From positions 1-29,206 of the forward strand of contig CAAFWX010000109.1 in the NCBI GenBank assembly GCA_900766795.1: DNA of 29,206 nucleotides. Reading direction: 5' to 3'. Below the pieces are notes generated by a model that did not search any database, was not told the origin of the DNA, and worked only from the letters and a program-made list of their open reading frames with translations. The stretch is from Oscillospiraceae bacterium (GTDB lineage Bacteria; Bacillota_A; Clostridia; Oscillospirales; Ruminococcaceae). Made by a program: the position numbers and the translations under genes. This document shows, in pieces, positions 23,163 through 29,206 of the stretch; position 1 is the stretch's first letter; each line of letters starts with the position of its first letter.

Positions 23163-24941
23163 ATGGCAGACACTATGCAGGGTCTAAAAAGAACATGCTA
23201 CTGCGGCGAGGTCACTCTCGGGCAGGGAGAGGTCGTTGTCGGCGGCTTCGTGCAGAGAGTACGCGACAAGGGCAGCCTTATTTTCATAGATTTGAGAGAT
23301 AAGACGGGTATCGTTCAACTCGTGTTTGACGAGAACACCGAAAAGAGCGTTTTTGAAAAGGCAGAGAGCGTGCGCAGCGAATTTGTCCTCATGGCAAAGG
23401 GCGCGGTGCGTGCCCGCGAGAGCGTGAACACCGAAATCAAGACAGGCGGCGTTGAAATCGTCGTTTCCGAGCTTCGCATTCTCTCAAAGGCGCAGACGCC
23501 TCCTTTTGAGATAGTGTCCAACACCAAGACAAACGAGGAGCTTCGCTTAAAGTACCGCTACCTTGACCTGCGCCGCGAGCCGCTCCAGCGCAACCTTATG
23601 ATGCGCCACGAGATTGCAAAGTGCGCCCGCGAGTATTTCTACGAAAACGGCTTCACCGAAATCGAAACTCCCATGATGATAAAGTCCACGCCCGAGGGCG
23701 CGCGCGACTACATCGTTCCCTCCCGTATCCACAACGGCAAGTTCTATGCGCTGCCCCAAAGCCCCCAGATTTACAAGCAGCTTCTCATGATTGCGGGCAT
23801 GGACAGGTACATTCAGATTGCGCGCTGCTTCCGCGACGAGGATTTGCGTGCGGACAGACAGCCTGAGTTTACGCAGATTGACCTTGAGATGAGCTTCGTT
23901 GACGTTGAGGACATTCTCGAAATGCTCGAGGGCTTTGTAAAGCGCCTGTTTAAGCAGGTTATGAACGTTGACATTCCCACGCCCCTGCCCCGCCTCACCT
24001 ACAACGAGGCAATGAACCGCTACGGCTCGGACAAGCCCGACACCCGCTTCGGCATGGAGATAACCGACATCTCCGATATCGTAAAGGACTGCGGTTTCGG
24101 CGTGTTTAAGGACGCTGTGGCAAACGGCGGCTCTGTTCGCGGAATTGTTGCAAAGGGTGCGGCAGGCACGCTTACCCGCAAGGAAATCGACAAGCAGACC
24201 GAGTTTGCAAAGGGAATCGGCGCAAAGGGTCTTGCATATATTCGCTGGGTTGACGACGCTCCAAACTGCTCTTTCGCAAAGTTTATGGGCGAGGGCGAGC
24301 TTGAAGCAATCCTCAAGGCTCTCGGCTGCGAGAAGGGCGACGTTGCGCTCATTGTTGCGGACAAGAACAAGGTTACGCTTCCCGTGCTCGGCGCGCTTCG
24401 TCTTAGAATCGCAAAGCAGCTCGACATCATTCCCGAGGGCTGGAATTTCCTGTGGATAACCGAGTTCCCGTTCTTCGAGTACGACGAGGAGAGCGGCGAG
24501 TGGCTCGCAATGCACCACCCCTTTACCATGCCCATGGACGAGTGCCTTGAGTACCTCGAAACCGACAAGGAAAAGGTTCGCGCAAAGGCATACGACCTTG
24601 TGCTTAACGGCGTTGAGCTGTCCTCGGGTTCCATCAGAATCACCGACTACGAGCTTCAACAGAGAATGTTCGAGCTTCTCGGTCTTACAAAGGAAGAAAT
24701 CGAGATGAAGTTCGGCTTCCTTGTGGACGCATACAAGTACGGCGCACCTCCTCACGGCGGCGCGGGAATCGGTCTGGACAGACTTTCCATGCTGATGTGC
24801 GGCTGCGACAGCCTGCGCGATGTTGTTGCGTTCCCGAAGGTTCAGAACGCAAGCGAGCTTATGAGCGAGGCTCCGGGTCTTGTGGACGACAAGCAGCTTG
24901 AGGAACTCGGCATTGCCGTAGTGAACAAGTCCGAGGATTGA
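23163..24941 (+). CDS. aspS: Aspartyl-tRNA synthetase
   Basis: The protein has 592 residues, the bacterial-type AspRS length. It attaches aspartate to tRNA-Asp in the cytoplasm. The N-terminal OB anticodon-binding fold shows I-F-I-D-L-R-D-K-T-G-I-V-Q-L-V-F. Class II motif 1 is around E-T-P (168-170), motif 2 is F-R-D-E at 223-226, the middle holds the GAD insertion typical of bacterial enzymes, and motif 3 is G-I-G-L-D-R ending at 540 after G-A-P-P-H-G-G. ATG 23163 has AAGGA 8 bases upstream. In the loop that reads anticodon bases, R-D-x-G has Lys36 where relatives often have Leu or His; this position affects tRNA-Asp versus tRNA-Asn choice, so discrimination cannot be told from it. It has its own promoter and terminator and is not next to hisS as in many Firmicutes. 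Confidence 0.98.
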   Translation: MADTMQGLKRTCYCGEVTLGQGEVVVGGFVQRVRDKGSLIFIDLRDKTGIVQLVFDENTEKSVFEKAESVRSEFVLMAKGAVRARESVNTEIKTGGVEIVVSELRILSKAQTPPFEIVSNTKTNEELRLKYRYLDLRREPLQRNLMMRHEIAKCAREYFYENGFTEIETPMMIKSTPEGARDYIVPSRIHNGKFYALPQSPQIYKQLLMIAGMDRYIQIARCFRDEDLRADRQPEFTQIDLEMSFVDVEDILEMLEGFVKRLFKQVMNVDIPTPLPRLTYNEAMNRYGSDKPDTRFGMEITDISDIVKDCGFGVFKDAVANGGSVRGIVAKGAAGTLTRKEIDKQTEFAKGIGAKGLAYIRWVDDAPNCSFAKFMGEGELEAILKALGCEKGDVALIVADKNKVTLPVLGALRLRIAKQLDIIPEGWNFLWITEFPFFEYDEESGEWLAMHHPFTMPMDECLEYLETDKEKVRAKAYDLVLNGVELSSGSIRITDYELQQRMFELLGLTKEEIEMKFGFLVDAYKYGAPPHGGAGIGLDRLSMLMCGCDSLRDVVAFPKVQNASELMSEAPGLVDDKQLEELGIAVVNKSED

Positions 24942-24954
24942 TTTGTGACATTTC

Positions 24955-24977
24955 AAGGGCGGACAGCCTCCGCCCTT
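24955..24977 (+). terminator. Terminator after aspS
   Basis: AAGGGCGGA (24955-24963) pairs with TCCGCCCTT (24969-24977) around a 5-base loop and is followed by a T-rich tail (TTCTTTTATT). Confidence 0.93.
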
Positions 24978-24984
24978 TTCTTTT

Positions 24985-25002
24985 ATTGAGGACATTGAGG
25001 AC
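24985..25002 (+). repeat. Perfect 9-bp tandem repeat before the sigma factor gene
   Basis: ATTGAGGAC occurs twice in direct succession (24985-24993, 24994-25002), 10 bases before the sigma gene ATG at 25013. Each copy carries a GAGG that resembles a ribosome binding site, and the true site GGTGAG follows. Confidence 0.75.
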
Positions 25003-25012
25003 GGTGAGATAC

Positions 25013-25474
25013 ATGGAAAAGCAGGAATACAAGGACACCGCTGCGCTTGCGGCAAACGGCGACGCAAAGGCGTTTTCCCATCTGTACGAAACGCTGTATC
25101 GCGAGATGTATTACACCGCCTGCTATTCTCTCAAAAGCGACGCAGACGCTGTCGAGGTGGTGCTCGGCACGGTTAAGGACGGCTTTGCCGCCATCGGCAG
25201 GCTTCGCAGCGAGAGCGCCTTCCGCAGCTTTATGATGAAATCGCTGTGCGCGAGGATAAAGCTGCGCCTGAAAGAATCCGACAGCGAAGACGACCCTGTG
25301 CATGACGGGCTTCGCGCCGAGTTTGCGCAGCTTGATGACAATGTTCGGGTCATCACAGCGCTTTATGTTTCGGGGAGGTTCACCCCCGAGGAAATCGCGG
25401 CGTATACGGGAGCGACGGCGGGTGCGGTTCGCAGGAAGCTGAAAAAGGGTCTGGAGCTGTTTGAGCTTGACTGA
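25013..25474 (+). CDS. ECF-like sigma-70 family factor (divergent)
   Basis: The protein has 153 residues. I choose ATG 25013, preceded by GGTGAG; the longer frame from 24938 overlaps the aspS terminator. Region 2-like sequence covers ~15-75 (A-F-S-H-L-Y-E-T-L-Y, then D-A-D-A-V-E), but the usual D-x-x-Q-E-x-F core is D-A-V-E-V-V-L-G-T-V-K-D-G-F, unusually weak. Region 4 covers ~100-150: V-I-T-A-L-Y, F-T-P-E-E-I-A-A-Y-T-G-A-T-A-G-A-V-R-R-K-L, a good helix-turn-helix match. ECF factors direct RNA polymerase to stress or envelope genes and are held by membrane anti-sigma factors. The next gene, 20 bases downstream, encodes a large single-pass membrane protein, as expected for such a pair. No clear promoter of its own is seen. 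Confidence 0.8.
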   Translation: MEKQEYKDTAALAANGDAKAFSHLYETLYREMYYTACYSLKSDADAVEVVLGTVKDGFAAIGRLRSESAFRSFMMKSLCARIKLRLKESDSEDDPVHDGLRAEFAQLDDNVRVITALYVSGRFTPEEIAAYTGATAGAVRRKLKKGLELFELD

Positions 25475-25494
25475 CGGAAAGGGAGGTGTTCGCG

Positions 25495-27909
25495 TTGACG
25501 GTTTCTCAGCTTAGAGATAAGATGATGGAAAAGGTCGTGCCCGAAAAGGTCATGCCGCAGAATATCGTCGCATTCCTCATGGACGAGGATTCGGACATAC
25601 CGGAGCTTGACGCATTCACGTTCCTTAACCGCCTGCGCGCGCTCGGAATCGGGTCGGCGGATTTTCTGTATCTGCTGAAAGGCTGCAACGCTCCTGCACA
25701 AGCGGTGGAAAAGATTCAGAGCAACCCCGCGATGAACCTCAACTCCCTTATCCTGACGCTGGAGGGCGCGGGGCTGAACTCGCAGGATTACACGCGAATG
25801 CTGTACACCGCACGGCAGCTGTGGGAGCGCACCCTCACCATGCGCATTGAAAACGTTGAGGCGCCCGAGCCTGACGTTAAGGAGTACGTTCCGCGCCCGA
25901 AGTACGCGGAAAGCTACCCTGCGCAAAAATCGGTGGAGGCTGTTACCGTGCCCGAAATGCCCGCTCCCGAAGCGGACGACATTGCCGAAGAAAGCGCCGC
26001 AGCCCCTCCTGCGGAGGATTACCCTTACGCGGAGCCTGCCGAAGCCGCTCCCGAGGAGCCGGATTACAGCGCCGAAAGCGAACCCGAGAATTTCTACACC
26101 GTGGACAGCATTCTTGCGGAAATTCTCGGCGAAACCGCGCCCGCTCAGAGCGAGGAACAGCCCTCCGAGCAGGAATCAGCCGCCCCCACTGAGGAAGCTG
26201 CTCAGATACTTTCCGAGGACAGCGCCGAGCCTGAAAATACAGATGAAACGGACGAGCAGACCCACGACACTGAGCAGCCCGAGGGTGAAATTTACGACAT
26301 CGAACAGCCCGAAGAAGCCGCCGAGGAAGAATCATCCGACGAGCCTGCGGTGCGGATAACCGCGCGGGTTTTCACCGAAACAAGCCAGTTTGATAAGCTG
26401 CGCGACGAACCGAATGAACCGGAGGAACTGCCCGCGCCCGAAAATCCCGAGGAGCAAGCCGCGCCCGCGCCCGAGAGTGAAAAGTCGGGCAGCCGAGGAG
26501 CGCTTGTCGCTGCCGCCGTGGGAGCGGCGGTGGTGTTCGCTGCGGCGGCGGTTGTGGGGCTGATGGGCTTTGAGCCGCGCGAGCCGCTTCCCGATGTAAG
26601 ATTTGCCGAGAGTAATGCGGAGATTTTCGCCGCAATTTACAACTCCTATAATAAGGGCGTTGTCGGGGGGAGCAGCGTAATAGAATATGTGGCTCCCGAA
26701 GCTTCGATGTTCGGCACAAATCTGATTGCGCAGCGCCCCGATGGGCTGGGTACATTCAGCGTTGGCGATACGATTTTTACCTGCGAGCCGCAGGCGATAA
26801 CGCTTTCAGACGGCATGGAACTGCTGCCGCCCGAGGGTAGCTTTGTCCTCGTTTTCGATACCGAGGACGCGCTGTATGCCGTTTACAGCGGCGATGACAG
26901 CGGCTTTATGCGAATCGGCAGCAGCGGCAGCGTTTACGTCACCGAGCAGGTCGGAACGCTCACAGACGTCCTCGTTTCGGACGGCACGATAAGCCTTGGC
27001 ACGGCGTATGTTCCTGCCTATTCCGAGAGCTTTTCTATTGAGCAGACCGAGTGCTATATGCCCACTGTTGGCGGCGAGGTTATCGCTGCGCAGGAGGTTG
27101 TGCTGAGCGGCGAAAACGGCTGCGGCTATGGATTAAGCGCGGGGTACGACCTTTCGGACGGCAGCGTAAAAAGCGCGCGCGCCGTGCTGTGCGACCCGGT
27201 GTTTGCAAAGGCTGACGGCACGCTGTTCGGTGCCACTTCGCAGGGCGGCGGGCTTCTTGTGATGTGCGGCGAGGAAATCTCAACCGAGCGCACGGGAGTG
27301 CTTTCCGCGTGGGCGGCGCAGGGGATAATTGCCACCGCCGAGGATACCGCCGAGGGCAAGTACGTTTATGTCCGCGACAGTGGTGCAAAGGCTTTGTCGG
27401 CGCTTAACAATCTTGTCGAGGACGTCACGAGCCTTTGCTTTGACGAGAGCACGCTGCTTATCGGCGGCGAAGAGGGAGTGTTCCTGACAGCGGACTGCTC
27501 ACAGCCCGATGTTCCTGTGCCGCAGACCCCGCAGCCGGTTCGCGGAATTGCACGCGACGGAGTGCTTCTCACAGCGGAAACGGTTGACGCCGGGCTTCGG
27601 CTTACGCTTTACGAGGTTGCTGAAAGCGGGGAAGCAGCGGTGCTGTATTCCTACACCAAAATTCTCAAACCTTCCGAGCGCGAAAGCCTTGTTCTCGGCG
27701 GCACGAACACTTTCTTTGTAAGCCGCGAGCGTGCGGGAGCGGCTTACAGCTACTTCGACGGAGTGAGCGTTGTCAGCGAGCTTGCGCTGCTTGGGCCGGA
27801 GCAGACCTTGTTCACGCTTTACGACGACCCGACGGGAATTATCGCCGTTACGGAATCCGACGGGAAAATCTGCGCGGTGCACAACGGAATTGCTGAGCCT
27901 GTTGTGTGA
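25495..27909 (+). CDS. Large single-pass membrane protein, putative anti-sigma factor/sensor
   Basis: The protein has 804 residues. The best start is TTG 25495, with GGGAGG 8 bases upstream; the GTG at 25486 overlaps that site. Layout: helical N-terminal domain (~1-120, cytoplasmic by position), an acidic Pro/Glu/Ala linker (~121-330) with a conserved-looking T-V-D-S-I-L-A-E-I-L at 202-211, one membrane helix (~335-358), then ~445 residues rich in short strands with D-G or S-D-G turns, suggesting a beta-propeller outside the cell. I recognise no named family. Directly following an ECF-like sigma gene, it is probably its membrane anti-sigma factor or signal sensor, much larger than usual (~200-300 residues). 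The N-terminal domain lacks the ZAS motif H-x3-C-x2-C. The call rests mainly on context and topology. Confidence 0.75.
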   Translation: MTVSQLRDKMMEKVVPEKVMPQNIVAFLMDEDSDIPELDAFTFLNRLRALGIGSADFLYLLKGCNAPAQAVEKIQSNPAMNLNSLILTLEGAGLNSQDYTRMLYTARQLWERTLTMRIENVEAPEPDVKEYVPRPKYAESYPAQKSVEAVTVPEMPAPEADDIAEESAAAPPAEDYPYAEPAEAAPEEPDYSAESEPENFYTVDSILAEILGETAPAQSEEQPSEQESAAPTEEAAQILSEDSAEPENTDETDEQTHDTEQPEGEIYDIEQPEEAAEEESSDEPAVRITARVFTETSQFDKLRDEPNEPEELPAPENPEEQAAPAPESEKSGSRGALVAAAVGAAVVFAAAAVVGLMGFEPREPLPDVRFAESNAEIFAAIYNSYNKGVVGGSSVIEYVAPEASMFGTNLIAQRPDGLGTFSVGDTIFTCEPQAITLSDGMELLPPEGSFVLVFDTEDALYAVYSGDDSGFMRIGSSGSVYVTEQVGTLTDVLVSDGTISLGTAYVPAYSESFSIEQTECYMPTVGGEVIAAQEVVLSGENGCGYGLSAGYDLSDGSVKSARAVLCDPVFAKADGTLFGATSQGGGLLVMCGEEISTERTGVLSAWAAQGIIATAEDTAEGKYVYVRDSGAKALSALNNLVEDVTSLCFDESTLLIGGEEGVFLTADCSQPDVPVPQTPQPVRGIARDGVLLTAETVDAGLRLTLYEVAESGEAAVLYSYTKILKPSERESLVLGGTNTFFVSRERAGAAYSYFDGVSVVSELALLGPEQTLFTLYDDPTGIIAVTESDGKICAVHNGIAEPVV

Positions 27910-27928
27910 ATGCCGAATGATTTATGAG

Positions 27929-27965
27929 AACAGCCCGAGAGGACATTTCATCTTCTCGGGCTGTT
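27929..27965 (+). terminator. Terminator after the putative anti-sigma gene
   Basis: AACAGCCCGAGA (27929-27940) pairs with TCTCGGGCTGTT (27954-27965) around a 13-base loop. The T tail is short (TTTC), so it may be leaky into the NUDIX gene. Confidence 0.82.
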
Positions 27966-28030
27966 TCGATGTGAATAAAAGAAGTTTTGCGGTGCAGAAT
28001 GTTGACAAAGCCGCAGATGGAGGAAGAAAA

Positions 28031-28603
28031 ATGTATACAGATGATGAGCTGTTTGATATACTGAACGAGCGCGGCGAACGTACAGGCGAACAAATGCGCC
28101 GCGGCGAGGTTCACCGCACGGGGGCGCTTCACGGGAGCGTGCATATCTGGGTTGTCCGCAGCAGAATTGACGGCGAGGAGGTTCTGCTTCAGAAGCGTGC
28201 CGCCGACAAGGACAGCTATCCGAATTGCTATGACGCTGCCGCAACAGGGCACATTGACGCAGGCGAGGAGCCGCTTACCGCAGCGTTGAGGGAAGTTTCC
28301 GAGGAAATCGGCTTGACCGCGAAGCCATCGGAGCTTATCCCGCTTTTCAGAAAGCGCGTCAGCGAGGACAACATCTTCCACGGAAAGCGCTTTGTGAACA
28401 ACGAGATAACGTGGGTATATCTCTTTTCGGGGGAGGCTTCCGAGGGTTCGCTTTCGTTTGAAGCGGCGGAGATATCCGAGCTGCGCTGGTTTCCCGCAGA
28501 GCAGCTTGCCACCGACCTCGAAATCGGTGCTGAGGGCTTTTGCGTTGACAAAAAGGAACTTTCAGAGGTGCTTCGTTGCCGCCGCGACATGCGGGGAGAG
28601 TAA
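28031..28603 (+). CDS. NUDIX hydrolase
   Basis: The protein has 190 residues, starting at ATG 28031 with GGAGG 8 bases upstream; the open frame extends further 5' but has no other start with a good site. The NUDIX box is complete: G73-x5-E79-x7-R87-E88-V-x-E91-E92-x-G94-L, giving the metal-binding helix. The N-terminus (L-N-E-R-G-E-R-T-G, then R-G-E-V-H-R-T-G-A-L-H) is typical of the subgroup related to isopentenyl-diphosphate isomerase and YfcD, which often carry that E-x-G-x-x-T-G prefix. It hydrolyses a nucleoside or isoprenoid diphosphate; the substrate cannot be told. The next gene, tspO-like, starts 70 bases after its stop. Confidence 0.95.
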   Translation: MYTDDELFDILNERGERTGEQMRRGEVHRTGALHGSVHIWVVRSRIDGEEVLLQKRAADKDSYPNCYDAAATGHIDAGEEPLTAALREVSEEIGLTAKPSELIPLFRKRVSEDNIFHGKRFVNNEITWVYLFSGEASEGSLSFEAAEISELRWFPAEQLATDLEIGAEGFCVDKKELSEVLRCRRDMRGE

Positions 28604-28673
28604 CGCGTTTCGGGAATAATTGTCCTACCTTTGGCATAGCATACACCAAAGACGATTAAGGAGGACAAACCCG

Positions 28674-29144
28674 ATGAAAAAAACTTGCATATCAGATTGC
28701 TTTATCTGGATTCTGTCAGCGGAGCTTGTGGGTGCGCTGTCATCGCTTCTGGCGGGCAGCTTCTCGGACTTTTTCACAAGGTACGCTGAGCCGCCGCTGC
28801 TTCCGCCCGCGTGGGTTTTCCCTGTGGTTTGGACGATTCTTTATGCGCTTATGGGCTGGGGCGCGTGTCTGGTGAGCGCTTCTTCCGAGAGCGGCTGCCG
28901 CGGAGCGCTTGCCGTTTACCGCATACAGCTTGTTCTGAATTTCGCGTGGAGCATACTGTTCTTTCGGTTTGAGCTGCTTTGGGCTTCGGCTGTGGAGCTT
29001 GCGGCGCTTTTGGTGATGGTTTTGCTGATGGTGATTCTCTTTTTTAAGTGCAGCAGAAAGGCGGCACTTTTGAACCTGCCGTATCTTCTTTGGGCGGGAT
29101 TCGCGCTTTATCTTAATGTCGCGACCGCTTCCGCAAACGCATGA
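28674..29144 (+). CDS. TspO/MBR family membrane protein
   Basis: The protein has 156 residues, the family's usual length. ATG 28674 has AAGGAGG 9 bases upstream. Five membrane helices are visible. Family marks: P-P-x-x-P-P-x-W-V-F-P-V-V-W-T-I-L-Y-A-L-M-G after the first helix, Q-L-V-L-N-F-A-W-S in the middle, and L-P-Y-L-L-W-A-G-F-A-L-Y-L-N at the end. TspO proteins bind porphyrins and related ligands in the membrane; in bacteria they are linked to tetrapyrrole or oxidative-stress responses. Its neighbour is a NUDIX hydrolase; no tetrapyrrole genes are in the window. Confidence 0.96.
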   Translation: MKKTCISDCFIWILSAELVGALSSLLAGSFSDFFTRYAEPPLLPPAWVFPVVWTILYALMGWGACLVSASSESGCRGALAVYRIQLVLNFAWSILFFRFELLWASAVELAALLVMVLLMVILFFKCSRKAALLNLPYLLWAGFALYLNVATASANA

Positions 29145-29148
29145 AAAT

Positions 29149-29183
29149 ATCCGCCGCGGAATGTCAATGATTATGCGGCGGAT
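29149..29183 (+). terminator. Terminator after the TspO gene
   Basis: ATCCGCCGC (29149-29157) pairs with GCGGCGGAT (29175-29183) around a 17-base loop and is followed by TTGTTTAT. It lies four bases after the TGA. Confidence 0.85.
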
Positions 29184-29206
29184 TTGTTTATATCACGCCC
29201 CGGCTG

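Noticed and set aside
23547..25067. 506-residue open frame on the minus strand opposite aspS
   Set aside because: aspS is unambiguous on the plus strand; the reverse frame is Leu/Val/His-rich with no recognisable domain and spans the aspS terminator.
28604..28673. Regulatory hairpin CTTTGG/CCAAAG between the NUDIX and TspO genes
   Set aside because: Only six pairs with an 11-base loop and no T tail; too weak to call a terminator or riboswitch.

Overview
The window reads as chromosomal DNA from a low-to-mid-GC Gram-positive bacterium, most likely a gut clostridium of the Ruminococcaceae/Oscillospiraceae type. The basis is the clear Shine-Dalgarno sites (AGGAGG-like), consensus vegetative promoters with 17-base spacers, hairpin terminators, and the gene content: FapA/DUF342, a TspO-type protein, a cytoplasmic GH2 with extra C-terminal modules, and a GLUG-repeat surface protein. 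The genus assignment is inference. Base composition is fairly even, and I see no insertion sequence, phage, tRNA, rRNA or CRISPR.

Layout. (1) Positions 1-3866 (+) hold the 3' part of a very large GLUG-like beta-helix surface protein, whose beginning lies outside the window. (2) Positions 3817-13220 (-) hold one long operon with a near-perfect promoter at 13192-13220. In transcription order it encodes a SWIM zinc-finger protein, a HEAT-like helical protein, a MoxR-type AAA+ ATPase, a DUF5682 protein, an uncharacterised domain plus a SUKH (SMI1/KNR4) domain split by an in-frame amber codon, a vWA/MIDAS protein, and a small GNAT-like protein. (3) Positions 13279-16372 (-) hold a flavin reductase-like protein, uracil-DNA glycosylase, a zinc-ribbon/helical-repeat protein and a PH-domain protein. 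(4) Positions 16413-17219 (-) hold a membrane-anchored NlpC/P60 protein without its catalytic Cys and His, with its promoter and three 11-bp upstream repeats. (5) Positions 17233-22964 (-) hold a HAD phosphatase/mutase, FapA and a large GH2 glycosidase. (6) From 23080 the strand switches to + with aspS, an ECF-like sigma factor with a large membrane-spanning putative anti-sigma/sensor, a NUDIX hydrolase and a TspO/MBR protein.

The most interesting part is the MoxR-vWA operon. MoxR ATPases and vWA proteins typically act together as a chaperone or remodelling pair. Here they are encoded with a SWIM protein, a helical scaffold and DUF5682, which carries the paired His motifs and Glu expected of the TIKI/TraB/EreA hydrolase-like superfamily. 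I infer a cytoplasmic ATP-driven complex with DUF5682 as a possible effector. The related core operon (SWIM, DUF5691, MoxR, DUF5682, vWA) is, from memory, recurrent in bacteria but functionally uncharacterised. The inserted SUKH gene and its amber codon are local oddities. The NlpC/P60 pseudoenzyme with response-regulator-like repeats, and the sigma/anti-sigma pair, are the other items that merit a second look.
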